Of a stretch of 64,000 nucleotides of DNA, positions 34,750 to 43,948 are shown in pieces; position 1 is the stretch's first letter; every line of letters begins with the position of its first letter. The position numbers and the translations under genes are program-made. Origin of the DNA: Roseiarcus sp963751165 (GTDB taxonomy: Bacteria > Pseudomonadota > Alphaproteobacteria > Rhizobiales > Beijerinckiaceae); the NCBI GenBank assembly GCA_963751165.1, contig CAVVTP010000004.1:163081-227080 (forward strand). The letters are read 5' to 3'. The notes beneath the pieces were generated by a model, which made no database searches, was not told the origin of the DNA, and saw nothing but the letters and a program-made list of their open reading frames with translations.

Positions 34750-36057
34750 TCAGCTTTCGTCGTCGAGGCGGTTGAGCCAGGATTTTCTCGGCGAGCGGTA
34801 GTCGGCGTGGTTCGACTGGACGGCGTAGGCGGCGAACTCCATGTCCTTGCGGGTCCGCTCGTTCCACGATCGGTCGATGTTCTGCTTCAGCGTCACGATC
34901 TCCTTGAGGAGCGGCAGCGCTTCCGGCAGTCCTGAGCAATAGCGTTCAAAGTGGTGAAGCTCGCGCTCGAGATACCGACGCGCTTGTCGCCTTTCGCAGG
35001 CGCGATTCATCCGGGCGGACGTCCGAAGGATCTCCGCATGCCAGGCGGTCGCGACCGCCATCGTGGCGGCCTCGTCGCGAGGCTGGCGGTTGTTGCGAGC
35101 GCCTTCGACGAACGTGAACATCACCTCGGACGGGCGCGCTTCGAGGGCGCCCCCGTCGGGTGCGGTCCCGCGCGCCGTCAAGCCGAAGAGCAGCGTCTCG
35201 TCGATCTTGCCTGCCGGCAAGGTCACCCGGAAGACGCAGGCGCGGGGTCGATTCGCGACAAGCGCTCCGACCGAGACCGAGAGTGCGCCTGTTGCGACCT
35301 GGGTCGGGGCAGAGCCGACGAAAACTGCCCTGGCGGTCGCCGGAACGTGCAGCGCGACCGAAACGTCCTGCGCGGCGAGGCTTCCGATCTCGCCGAGTTC
35401 ACCCATGAGCATTGCGACGATGTCGGACGCCAATTCGGCGTCGTGTAGCCGTCCGCCACCGTGTTCGGCGATCGCCTGAAGCACGAGCAAATCATAGCCG
35501 TCGCTGATGCCGACGCAGCTCGTCGTCACACCCCGTCTGGCGAGTTCGCTCGCATGAAACGCAAGTTGCTCCGGTTCGACGATCCCCGCGTTCGCCTGGC
35601 CGTCCGACAGCAGAATGACCCGGTTGACGCCAGCGCCCTCAATCGCCTTCGCTACACATTCCGCTCCGGTCAGCCATCCCTCGCTGAGATCCGTAGTCCC
35701 GCGCGTCTCGAGTTTCTCGATCGCCGCGCGAATTGCCGAACGCCCATCTCCGGCAAGCCGCGTCGCCTCGACATGGACGATGGTCTCGGACGCGAAGCTC
35801 ACGATCGAGAGCCGATCCGTGTCTCGCAGCCGGTCGGCGACTTCGAGCGATGCGGCCTTCGCGCGTGTGAGCTTTTCCCCGGACATCGAGCAGGAAACGT
35901 CAATCACAAGGGCGAGGTTGAGGGGCGGGGTCGGCTCGCTTGCGGCGCTCTCCGGCCGGTGACCGTCGAGGGTCGCCACGATGTAACGGACGGAGTCGCC
36001 CTCGATCCAGGCGAACGACCGGTCGGCTGCGACGCTCAGGCTCAACCGTTCGCTCAT
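34750..36057 (-). CDS. VWA-domain protein
   Basis: A 435-residue protein with a von Willebrand A domain. The MIDAS motif DVSCSMSG lies near residue 53, with the further Thr in RGTTDLSEGW and Asp in LLSDGQANAG. A C-terminal helical region ends FERYCSGLPEALPLLKEIVT and NIDRSWNERTRKDMEF. There is no signal peptide or membrane helix, so it is probably cytosolic and binds a partner through a divalent metal. It overlaps the upstream small ORF by four bases and is followed by the phosphatase and ADP-ribosylglycohydrolase genes, suggesting a post-translational signalling module. Confidence 0.88.
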   Translation of the reverse strand: MSERLSLSVAADRSFAWIEGDSVRYIVATLDGHRPESAASEPTPPLNLALVIDVSCSMSGEKLTRAKAASLEVADRLRDTDRLSIVSFASETIVHVEATRLAGDGRSAIRAAIEKLETRGTTDLSEGWLTGAECVAKAIEGAGVNRVILLSDGQANAGIVEPEQLAFHASELARRGVTTSCVGISDGYDLLVLQAIAEHGGGRLHDAELASDIVAMLMGELGEIGSLAAQDVSVALHVPATARAVFVGSAPTQVATGALSVSVGALVANRPRACVFRVTLPAGKIDETLLFGLTARGTAPDGGALEARPSEVMFTFVEGARNNRQPRDEAATMAVATAWHAEILRTSARMNRACERRQARRYLERELHHFERYCSGLPEALPLLKEIVTLKQNIDRSWNERTRKDMEFAAYAVQSNHADYRSPRKSWLNRLDDES

Positions 36058-36242
36058 GGTTCAAATCCTCCTGTGAGAATCGCACGCAGGAGGTCGGCGA
36101 TCTGTTCGTAGCGCGCGAGCTCCTCCGGCGTATGGTCGCCCCGAACGGTCAGCTCGAGGTCGGGCGTGATGGGAATGTGCAGGCGAACGTCGCCCTTCGC
36201 CTTGCGGCGCGACGGACGCTGGCCGGCGTATCCGGCGTGCAT
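36054..36242 (-). CDS. Small hypothetical protein coupled to the VWA gene
   Basis: A 62-residue ORF with the block RLHIPITPDLELTVRGDHTP and EELARYEQIADLLRAIL. It overlaps the VWA gene start by four bases (ATGA), so it is probably translated and coupled. Upstream, another frame contains a helix-rich stretch (ARRLAADYLRNLRSAG) that could be the N-terminal part of the same protein separated by a frameshift, which would make a longer regulator-like protein. I do not recognise the family with certainty. Confidence 0.5.
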   Translation of the reverse strand: MHAGYAGQRPSRRKAKGDVRLHIPITPDLELTVRGDHTPEELARYEQIADLLRAILTGGFEP

Positions 36243-36519
36243 CGCTCGCCGCCGGTCGTGCTACTGCCTTTGGCGGTTCTGCTCCGAAGACGCCTGCGCT
36301 TCTCAAGTTGCGCAGGTAGTCGGCGGCGAGCCGTCGGGCCTGGATCGCGGTCGGCCTGCAAGCGCGCCTATCCGTTTCCCGCAGCGCCAAGAGTCCGCCA
36401 CTGCTTCAGCGCGCGGCGACAAGGCTCGACCGGATGCGCAGTGGCGCAATCCATGTAGCCGCTTTGCGTCCTTCTAAGTTTAGTTCATTGCGGTAATGAA
36501 TAATGGCGACGCCGTTCCG

Positions 36520-37098
36520 CTATTGATGCGCTGCCCAGATGCGGGTTCCAGTGGGGGCGCAATGGTGAGCGCCTTCAGTTCCAGAGGGCACGTATTTGCT
36601 AATGAACCGAACATCGACGCCATGTCCTCCTCCATTCGTCGGCGCATAGCTGACTGAACTGATCCAGTTCTCGCCGGTGCGCGAATTTCGAACCAAGCTT
36701 CCCGTCGTAGAGCCTCCCTTAATCAGAAAAATGTCTCTCTCGGGGTCGAGACTGGCGCTGCATGTGTCGTATCCGCCCGGTCCCCGGAATGATACCCACC
36801 ACCGTTCGCCAACCCGCTTGTCAATTTTTCCAGTTGTCCAGAAACCGGCGCCAAACCTCTCCCGACCGAAGTAGACTTGACCGACGATGCATGTCTCGCA
36901 TGACGTCGTGACCGCCACCGCAAAATTTTTCTTACCGTTGATCGCATGCCAACTCTCCAGTCCTATTCCGCTTTTCTCCTGAAGGTGCAACTCGTGGGCC
37001 ACAAATATAACTTCGGAGATGTTCTCTTGTGCTAAGCAAGTCAGTGACAACGCTGCAAGCACAATTGGCGCCAAAAGCAAGCTTGCACCAGGTAACAT
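36520..37098 (-). CDS. Exported hypothetical protein
   Basis: A 192-residue protein with a clear signal peptide (ASLLLAPIVLAALSLTCLAQ, cleavage probably after LAQ). The mature part has paired cysteines (SCETCIVG and YDTCSAS, plus HHCAPTG near the end) likely to form disulfides, and is rich in Gly, Trp and aromatic residues as in beta-rich periplasmic proteins. No family was recognised. It stands alone; base composition is lower in GC than its neighbours. Confidence 0.65.
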   Translation of the reverse strand: MLPGASLLLAPIVLAALSLTCLAQENISEVIFVAHELHLQEKSGIGLESWHAINGKKNFAVAVTTSCETCIVGQVYFGRERFGAGFWTTGKIDKRVGERWWVSFRGPGGYDTCSASLDPERDIFLIKGGSTTGSLVRNSRTGENWISSVSYAPTNGGGHGVDVRFISKYVPSGTEGAHHCAPTGTRIWAAHQ

Positions 37099-37329
37099 GA
37101 TGCCCTCTCTGAGAAAACCGGTTTGGGCGGACGATTGCTTGTCGAGCCCGCAGCGCCAAACGTGGGCTTAACAGGTGGCCAATGTTTGTCAGCGAATGCC
37201 TGTCGAATTGCGGCGGTCGAAACAGGTTTCCTCCGGTCATCAGCATTATGGGCGGCGGCGTGAGCTCGCTCACCACCTCCTGCGACAGAGGCCTTCGCCA
37301 CCGCTTAACGCTAGCCTGTCCGAGTAATA

Positions 37330-37580
37330 GCGGATTTGGGTAGTGGTGCGGGCGCTTGGCGCGCTTCGTTTTGGTGTTTGTGCTTGAGCACCTCGACCTT
37401 GGCGAGATCGAAGCGGCTTACGCAAGCGAGCGCGGGCGGCCGCCGGACCTTCGCGTTCGCCTTCCTTCAGACCCCGTCGCCGTCCTCGCCGCGGCTACCG
37501 CGCGAGCGGTTTCGTTCCCGGTGGAAAGCGGCCCTTTGGATCAGCCAACCCGGCGGCCTCGCTGCGCCAAGTGACAGCAT
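37330..37580 (+). pseudogene. IS1182-type transposase, N-terminal scrap
   Basis: The plus strand reads ARFVLVFVLEHLDLGEIEAA then YASERGRPPDLR. IS1182-family transposases begin with very similar text (RFV-E-VE-LDLS-IEAAYASE-G-PPYHPRMM). The match ends where PYHPRMM should follow. Nothing else of the element remains. The rest of the 37,099-37,681 interval shows no gene. Confidence 0.6.
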
Positions 37581-37681
37581 GCCTGCCACCCTGTCGACCG
37601 ACGGCGGCTTTATTGACCAACGGCGAACGTCACTGACGCAATGCAATCTCTGAACGGACGGGTAACGTGAATTGAAAGACG

Positions 37682-37705
37682 CGCCCAGCCGCCGCGGCGG
37701 CTGGG
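37682..37705 (-). terminator. Rho-independent terminator of aspC
   Basis: A perfect 24-bp palindrome (arms GCCCAGCCGCCG/CGGCGGCTGGGC) sits 7 bases beyond the aminotransferase stop on the minus strand and is followed by GCGTCTTTC. The very stable GC stem with a short T-rich stretch fits an intrinsic terminator. Confidence 0.75.
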
Positions 37706-37711
37706 CCTCGC

Positions 37712-38914
37712 CTACCTGAGCTCGGCGGTGAACTTCTGGATCTTCTTGCACGCCTCTTCGAGTTGCTTCAGCGAGGTCGCGTAGGAGACGCGGAAGTTCG
37801 GACCTTGGCCGAAAGCGCGGCCTTGCACCGCCGCGACGCCTTCCTGCTCCAGAAGCTCGGACACGAAATCCCCGTCGCTCGCGATCGTCTTGCCCGACGG
37901 CGTTGACTTGCCGATGGCGCCGGCGACCGACGGATAGACGTAGAACGCGCCTTCGGGCTTTGGGCACTTGAGATGCTTGGCCTGGTTTAGCATGGAGACG
38001 ACGAGGTCGCGCCGTTCCTCGAACGCTTTGCGGCGGATGGGAATGAAGTCCTGCGGCCCGTTGAGCGCTTCGACCGACGCCCATTGCGCAATCGTGCACG
38101 CGCCCGAGGTCTGCTGACCCTGCACCATGTCCATGGCCTTGATGAGCTCGGCCGGCCCGGCCGCATAGCCGATGCGCCAGCCAGTCATCGCATAGGCCTT
38201 CGAGACGCCGTTCATGGTCAGCGTGCGGGCTTTAAGCCTTGGCTCGACCTGCGCAGGCGTCGTGAACACGAAGTCGCCGTAGACGAGATGCTCGTACATG
38301 TCGTCGGTCAGCAACCAGACATGCGGGTGGCGCATTAGGACGTCGGTCAGCGCCTTGAGTTCGTCGTGGGTATAGGCCGCGCCGGTCGGGTTGGACGGGG
38401 AGTTGAGGATGACCCACTTTGTGCGCGGCGTAATCGCACGCTCGAGGGCCTCCGGCTGCAGCTTGAACCCCTTCTCGAACCGGGTCGGCACAATGACCGG
38501 CTCGCCGCCGTTGATCAGCACCATGTGCTGGTAGCTTACCCAGAACGGCGCGGGAATGATGACCTCGTCACCCCTGTTCATTGTGACCAGGAAGGCATTG
38601 TAGAGGATCTGCTTGCCGCCGGTGGCGACAATTGTGTCTGAGGCCTTGTAGTCGAGCCCGTTTTCGCGCTCAAACTTGGCCGCAATCGCCTCGCGCAAGG
38701 GGGGAATGCCGAGTACCGGCGGATATTTGGTTTCGCCCCGCTTTATCGCCTCGATGGCAGCTTCCTTGATGTTGTCGGGCGTGTCGAAGTCCGGCTCGCC
38801 GACCGACAGCGAAATGACGTTCCAACCTCGGGCTTTCAGGTCGCGCGCCTTCTGCGTCATCGTCATGATGGCGGAGGGCTTCACTCGAGAAAGCGCACGG
38901 GCGATTAAAGCCAT
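37712..38914 (-). CDS. aspC: Class I aspartate aminotransferase
   Basis: A 400-residue PLP enzyme of the subgroup I-beta aspartate aminotransferases typical of rhizobia and Thermus, interconverting aspartate and oxaloacetate (some also act on prephenate). Motifs are LSVGEPDFDTPDNI, VATGGKQILYNAFL, NSPSNPTGAAY and SKAYAMTGWRIGY with the PLP Lys at residue 239; the C-terminal NFRVSYATSL carries the substrate-binding Arg. The length is standard. It has its own terminator and no operon partners. Confidence 0.94.
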   Translation of the reverse strand: MALIARALSRVKPSAIMTMTQKARDLKARGWNVISLSVGEPDFDTPDNIKEAAIEAIKRGETKYPPVLGIPPLREAIAAKFERENGLDYKASDTIVATGGKQILYNAFLVTMNRGDEVIIPAPFWVSYQHMVLINGGEPVIVPTRFEKGFKLQPEALERAITPRTKWVILNSPSNPTGAAYTHDELKALTDVLMRHPHVWLLTDDMYEHLVYGDFVFTTPAQVEPRLKARTLTMNGVSKAYAMTGWRIGYAAGPAELIKAMDMVQGQQTSGACTIAQWASVEALNGPQDFIPIRRKAFEERRDLVVSMLNQAKHLKCPKPEGAFYVYPSVAGAIGKSTPSGKTIASDGDFVSELLEQEGVAAVQGRAFGQGPNFRVSYATSLKQLEEACKKIQKFTAELR

Positions 38915-39199
38915 GGAGTCTCAGTCTCAGATCCTGTCGGGTGAGATTTGTAGCGACGCACCATAATGAGTCGGGCGCGGCCCAACGGGTTTGGGGAGGG
39001 CTTGCGCCAGCGGGTCCGTGAGGACTTCATAGCTATCTCCTTGTGACGACGCGCGAGTGTGCGCGGAACTGGAGCTGGACCGCTGGGTCGCGCCGAGGGT
39101 CTCGGCCCAGCCAGGAATCTCATCGCCTTTGTCCACGGGGCAGTCAACTCGCCGATCTTGGTTGGCCTGTCGCTCGCGATGCGCCGGGAACACCGAGGC
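38915..39199. other. Intergenic region tdh / aspC
   Basis: About 285 bases between two minus-strand genes. No ORF with family resemblance, palindrome or RNA was found; the aspC promoter must lie here. Confidence 0.4.
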
Positions 39200-40228
39200 T
39201 TACGCCGTCCAGTCGAGCACGATCTTACCGCAATCGCCGCGGCGCATCGTCTCAAAACCTTCGAGGAAGCGGCTCGCGGGCAGGCGGTGGGTGATGACCT
39301 TGCGCACGTCAAGGCCACTTTCCAGCATCGCGATCATCTTGTGCCAGGTCTCGAACATCTCGCGGCCGTAGATGCCCTTGAGGGTCAGCTGCTTGAAGAT
39401 GACCTTGTTCCAGTCGATGAGCATCGGCTTGGCCGGCAGGCCGAGCAGCGCTACCCGCCCGCCGGGGACGACCGCATCGAAGAGCTGGTCGAATGCCGCC
39501 GGCGCGCCACTCATTTCGAGCGCGACGTCGAAGCCCTCCGTCATCTTAAGGCGTTTCATCGTGTTGCTGAGGTCCGTCTTCGACACGTCGACTGGCACTA
39601 CATCCGCGACCTCGGCCGCGAGCGCGAGACGGCGCGGATTGATGTCGGTGATCACGACATGGTGGGCGCCGACGTGGCGCGCGACCGCGCCAGCCATGAT
39701 GCCGATCGGTCCGGCGCCGGTGATCAGCACGTCCTTGCCGACGAGATCGAACGAGAGCGCGGTGTGGACCGCGTTGCCGAGCGGGTCGAGAATCGCGCCG
39801 AGCTCGTCGTCGACATCGTCGGGCAGCGGGACGATGTTGAATGCGGGCATCCGCACATATTCGGCGAAGGCGCCCGGGATGTTGACGCCGATACCGCGCG
39901 TTTCGGGATCGAGATGATAGCGCCCGCAGCGGGCGGCTCGGCTTCGCATCCCGATCACGTGGCCCTCGCCGGACACGCGCTGGCCGACCGAAAGCCCGCG
40001 CACGTTCGCCCCGACCGCGGCGATCTCGCCTGCAAATTCGTGGCCGATCGTCATCGGCGTCGGGATCGTCTTCTGCGCCCACTCGTCCCAATTGAAAATA
40101 TGGACGTCGGTGCCGCAGATGCCGGTCTTGTGAATATTGACCAGGACATCGTCGGGACCGAATGAGGGAACCGGCTCGTCGCCGAGCCAGAGGCCCGGCT
40201 CCGGTCTCCGCTTCACGAGCGCTTTCAT
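39200..40228 (-). CDS. tdh: L-threonine 3-dehydrogenase (rhizobial subtype)
   Basis: A 342-residue medium-chain alcohol dehydrogenase that oxidises L-threonine to 2-amino-3-oxobutyrate with NAD. The catalytic zinc site is intact (TGICGTDVHIFNWDEWA; TIGHEFAGEIAAVG), and the cofactor motif GAGPIGIMAGAVARH and the block GVNIPGAFAEYVRMPAFN are typical of Tdh. The structural-zinc lobe, in E. coli Tdh a C-x2-C-x2-C-x7-C cluster, reads GHVIGMRSRAARCGRYHLD here, so that zinc is lost, as in other rhizobial Tdh as far as I recall. I chose the ATG at 40228 with GAAGG upstream; the frame stays open another 106 codons. Confidence 0.9.
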   Translation of the reverse strand: MKALVKRRPEPGLWLGDEPVPSFGPDDVLVNIHKTGICGTDVHIFNWDEWAQKTIPTPMTIGHEFAGEIAAVGANVRGLSVGQRVSGEGHVIGMRSRAARCGRYHLDPETRGIGVNIPGAFAEYVRMPAFNIVPLPDDVDDELGAILDPLGNAVHTALSFDLVGKDVLITGAGPIGIMAGAVARHVGAHHVVITDINPRRLALAAEVADVVPVDVSKTDLSNTMKRLKMTEGFDVALEMSGAPAAFDQLFDAVVPGGRVALLGLPAKPMLIDWNKVIFKQLTLKGIYGREMFETWHKMIAMLESGLDVRKVITHRLPASRFLEGFETMRRGDCGKIVLDWTA

Positions 40229-40546
40229 CGGCGTGCCTTCGCTCTCGCCGAGAATGTGCGGCTTGGGGCCACCGGCGCCGCCAAAGAACTGAGGCCGGAA
40301 TTGCTGCGGCTTCGCGGCGAGAATGCCCTGAAGCTCGGCCAGCTGCTCGCTCTCTTCAACAGACGGAAGCCAGACGGGCGCCCAAAACTTGATTGCAGGA
40401 TTGAGTCGCGCGCCGACACGCCGCGCCACGTGCATCAGCTCCGCGAGCCCGAGGTCCTTTGAAGGAACTTGCCTTTCAAGAACAGGCACAGTGGGTTCGA
40501 GATTGTCGTGCACGGTCAAACTCCCCTTGTCACCCGGACGAAGCAC

Positions 40547-41068
40547 GCACCAAAGAGAACTTTCCCCTGCCTCCTCGCAGCGAGCATAATCAGTTAGTTA
40601 GGCACATCGTCGCATCGTCGCGACCCCGACAAACGACCCTCCGCGTCCCTAAGTTTGGACGCAGATCCACCACTAAGGATGAGCGGTATAACAACCAGCC
40701 GGGTTGTCACAAGTCCGTTACGTTATCTATAAGCAGGAATCCGGTACAATGTCAACGTGACGAAAGGGCTACCGTCGTGAAGAACCTGGGGCAGGAAATC
40801 TGCACGCAGCAAACGACCGGCGTCGACCAAACCAGACATTGGAAGAGCCGCTGTCCCATCGGCTCACCGTCCCAAAGGACATTCCCCCGGTGGCTTTTGG
40901 CTAACTCCCGACCGGAATATTTCCGGATTCAGAAAATGCCACAACCTCGGAGATTGTGTTAATCTGGGTTGAATTGCAGTCGCGCTCTGGGCGACTTGGA
41001 ATGTTGCGGCTATGCACCCATCGTGTTTCGCGGCGTGAAAAGCAGCATGTCGAGAGTGGGATGGCGTC
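40547..41068. other. Intergenic region upstream of tdh
   Basis: About 520 bases with no supported gene. ORFs here show no family features. The tdh promoter should be near 40,560-40,760, a stretch noticeably richer in AT than its surroundings. Confidence 0.4.
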
Positions 41069-41350
41069 ATGTTCGCGAGGTTCGATCCGCCTTCAGCGCC
41101 GAACTATTTGACCGCAGTTCGCGACAGCGACCCGTCAGAGACGGCCGAGTGGCTGGACGCGCTCGAGTCGGTGTTTAACATGGCGAGCGCGAACCGCGCT
41201 GAGTTCATCCTCGCTGCGCTTGACCGAAAAAGCGAAGGATCTCGGCATCGTTCCGGACGTGCGGCCCTTCGGGTCTTAAGGAAACACCATCCCGCTCGAA
41301 AAACCAAGCGCACTTCTCGGCGATATCGATATTGAGACGCGCATCAGATG
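41069..41350 (+). pseudogene. Pyruvate dehydrogenase E1 (AceE-type) N-terminal relic
   Basis: The plus strand reads YLTAVRDSDPSETAEWLDAL then ESVFNMASANRAEFILAALD, which is the N-terminal block of homodimeric pyruvate dehydrogenase E1. After a frame change it continues KDLGIVPDVRPFGS, a stop, then GNTIPLEK and GDIDIETRIR, again colinear with AceE (VPDVRPF-SYRNTIPLE...GDIEIE-RIR). Only about 90 of some 890 residues remain. It is a broken scrap of a housekeeping or paralogous gene. Confidence 0.7.
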
Positions 41351-41528
41351 ACCTTTCGCGGAGTGAACGCACCGAAAAGGCCGATTTTGCCCGTCCGCTG
41401 TTTCTCTTGGCCGCGGCGCGATTGAGCCCGCCTCGCTAACTCACGTCATCTGTGGCCGCTATTTACGCGATCCGGACCGCGACAATCACGGCCGGCCACA
41501 TTTGAGCTCCGACGGTATGACCCTCGAT

Positions 41529-42405
41529 CTACTTAACCCCGATGCTCTGTTGTTCATCAAGAAACCTCAGGATCTGGCGATTGACGATTTCGGGTTTCTC
41601 GGTGGGCACGGCGTGTGTGGCACCTTGGATGATGACTTCCTGACTCCCTGGAATGGCTTTTGCTAGTTGATCTGTGTGCTCGCGCTTAACGATATCGAAT
41701 TCACCCGCCATGATGAGAGTCGAAGCTCTGATGTGGCCAAGTTCTTTCAGTGTGTAGTGCGGCTGCGTCTGCCACATTCTCACCACCTTGCGGTAGAACA
41801 CTGGCCAATGAGCAGGATCCCGCGCGAGAAGTTTGTAGTGAAGTGGCGCAGGCGGAATATTCAGAATCTAATGATGGCATTTCGACAAGTCCATCGACGT
41901 CATAATTGGCGCTGATTGCTACAAGCTTCCTGATGCACTCGGGATGACGCATAGCAAGATCAAGCCCAATTATGGCGCCGTCGCTCCAACCGACCACGTC
42001 CACCCGGTCGATTTGCAAGTGATCAAGGAGCTTCGACATATCATCTGACATGAGCGCATAGCTCAGTTGCACGTTTGAGTCAGTTGATCGCCCGTGACCA
42101 CGACTATCCGCTGCAATAACAAGATGAGACTTGGCCAGCGCTCTACTCTGGCGGCTCATACCCTCGATGGAGCCCAGGCCGCCATGCAGCACCAGCACCG
42201 GCGGTCCGGCGCCATAGGTCTCATAATAGATGAAGACGTCGTTAACATTGGCATAATGACCGCCATGCGCCTTGCCTTCGATTAACTTTCGGACATAGAA
42301 GCCAACCCATTTATGCACTGGTCCACCAGTTGCGTAGATCGCTGCGCCGAGTATTGCCACAATTGATGCAATACTTACGAAAGCAAGAGTCCTAGTTGTT
42401 CTCAA
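41529..42405 (-). pseudogene. Alpha/beta hydrolase, exported, one frameshift
   Basis: The N-terminus has a membrane/signal segment (LAFVSIASIVAILGAAIYAT). Next come PPVLVLHGGLGSIEGMSRQS, IAADSRGHGRS and the nucleophile elbow VVGWSDGAIIGLDLA with Ser. Near 41,870 the frame changes: the other frame gives NIPPAPLHYKLLARDPAHWP, then VRMWQTQPHYTLKELG, the acid in MAGEFDIV and the catalytic His in QGATHAVP, ending at 41529. Both halves together make about 290 residues, normal for the family. It could be active if the indel is an error. Confidence 0.83.
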
Positions 42406-42661
42406 TTGGAGTGACCAATTTTGGCGACCGACGCTTGCGCAATGGTCCGCAGGCCCTGTTCAATCCATATAGTCGGGTACCGCCTTCGCTCTCGCCGGCT
42501 CGAGGTATATGGGGCGCATCGCGCCGACGGCGGAGCGAATTGTCAACAGAATGTTGGATAACTTCCGTGTGGTGGGTCTCATCCATCCGGCGGTGCCGAA
42601 TGCCCCCCGTGATCCGCACGCGGCGCGACCCCATCCACACCCGCCCTTTTCGCCTTCGAAG

Positions 42662-43045
42662 CTACTTTTCGAAAACTTGCCGTTTGCGCATGACCTCGAA
42701 GAACTGTGCCGCATTATTGTTCGTATGACCACCCTCATTACATACGAGCAGGGGGAGGATCGAATTCGAGGCGTCATGAAAAGCCGTGCCGGACTCACCG
42801 CAGTTCCGCATGACGGCCGCGATCTGTTTAAACTTGTCGAAAGACGTCTTCCCTTTGCCGTCGCGTATAACCCATATGTCGCGATTGCCGGGAACGTAAA
42901 AGACTTTCCTGAACCGATTTGCCAATGCCTCCAAGTTTTTTGCCGGCAATGGAAGCGAGTCCGAAACGTCGCCTCCTCCCTTGCCGCCGATCTTTGAAGT
43001 AACGGGAAAAGCGTCAGGCTTGGGCTTGCGGTGGGTCATGACGCA
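42662..43045 (-). pseudogene. Calcineurin-like metallophosphoesterase fragment
   Basis: The minus strand reads GGDVSDSLPLPAKNLEALAN, RFRKVFYVPGNRDIWVIRDG and SFDKFKQIAAVMRNCG. These match the second and third metal-binding blocks of bacterial phosphoesterases (GDVSD... and VPGNHD/E), except that the normally invariant His of GNHD is Arg. The N-terminal D-x-H block and the C-terminal GHTH block are absent. It is a truncated, inactive remnant. Confidence 0.65.
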
Positions 43046-43421
43046 CTTACAGCGCGTTGGCTGGACTCGACCAGCACGAGGACCTCGCTGATGCGGATAC
43101 CGCGAGCTTGTGCTAGCTCTATGGCTGCGCGCCGGTCCGCCGCTTGGGTGACGGCTATGGCTTTGAGCATAGCCGTCGTGTTGCACATGTGACCTATGGT
43201 TTGCTGGCGTGCAGGACGCCATTCCGGGTCGCCGATCTTGGCCCAGACGTCAGCCGTTCTGGATCTACGCCGCCTGGAGGCAAGCCCGACCACCGCCATG
43301 TCGAATCCCCCGTCGCTGTCCCCGGTTTGCGAACTTTGTCGCCGGTTGTCCCACAAACAACTGCAATAGAACGTACCTCAGTTTTGAACCGCTAATGAGC
43401 CATTAACAGGTGAACGGCACG

Positions 43422-43441
43422 GACACAACTGTCTTGGTTGT
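43422..43441. promoter_or_regulatory. Near-palindromic motif, site 1
   Basis: GACACAAC-N7-GTTGT. The sequence is closely similar to sites at 43,587 and 47,752 (see findings). Putative operator; the binding protein is unknown. Confidence 0.4.
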
Positions 43442-43586
43442 AGAATTTGTTCGTTTGCGACGGCCGTGCCGATGACGGACGGCGCTGACCTTGGGGCGGG
43501 GATTAGAGGCCTGACCATGCCCGATCATCCTGGACCACCGCGAACGGCATGACTTTTTGTGTCCCTCGCCGACAACGCGCTAACCG

Positions 43587-43608
43587 GATACAATTGTCGT
43601 GGTTGTAT
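43587..43608. promoter_or_regulatory. Near-palindromic motif, site 2
   Basis: GATACAA-N8-GTTGTAT lies about 50-75 bases upstream of the small exported ORF at 43660. It agrees with site 1 at about 18 of 22 positions. Confidence 0.4.
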
Positions 43609-43659
43609 TTACAGGCGTGAACAGATTGTTCACTGCCGGGACCCTCAGGGGAGGCGGCA

Positions 43660-43860
43660 ATGAGATCTTTGGCAGTCGCAGTTTGCGTGTGCATCAGCGG
43701 AGCAACGGCGGCGTTGTCGAGCCCTGTTTCTAGCGCTTGTGCGACTGCGACATGTCGCGCCGCGCCTGCTCTAGTGATCGGCTCCGGAATTCCAGGCGCG
43801 CTAATGGTGGGCGGCGTGTTGCTCGGCACGACGCTCTTGAGCCGTTGGCGGCGATCATAA
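43660..43860 (+). CDS. Small exported protein with C-terminal membrane anchor
   Basis: A 66-residue ORF with GGAGG just upstream of the ATG. The N-terminus (SLAVAVCVCISGATAALSSP) looks like a signal peptide. The C-terminus is a short hydrophobic helix followed by basic residues (PGALMVGGVLLGTTLLSRWR then RS), reminiscent of PEP-CTERM-like sorting tails, though the PEP motif itself is absent. No homolog is recognised. A conserved near-palindrome lies just upstream. Confidence 0.5.
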   Translation: MRSLAVAVCVCISGATAALSSPVSSACATATCRAAPALVIGSGIPGALMVGGVLLGTTLLSRWRRS

Positions 43861-43948
43861 GTTTTTTCGCGCCTTGGCGCTGCGCACGCGGGGCCAACCG
43901 ATTGACACCCCATCAGGGTGGCGAGGTCGATATAGCTAGCTTAGCCAG

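Noticed and set aside
39059..40165. 368-residue plus-strand ORF opposite tdh
   Set aside because: Antisense to the threonine dehydrogenase; no domain signature.
43036..43356. Minus-strand ORF of 106 residues after the phosphoesterase relic
   Set aside because: Part of it (AIAVTQAADRRAAIELAQAR) looks protein-like, but no family or start could be supported.
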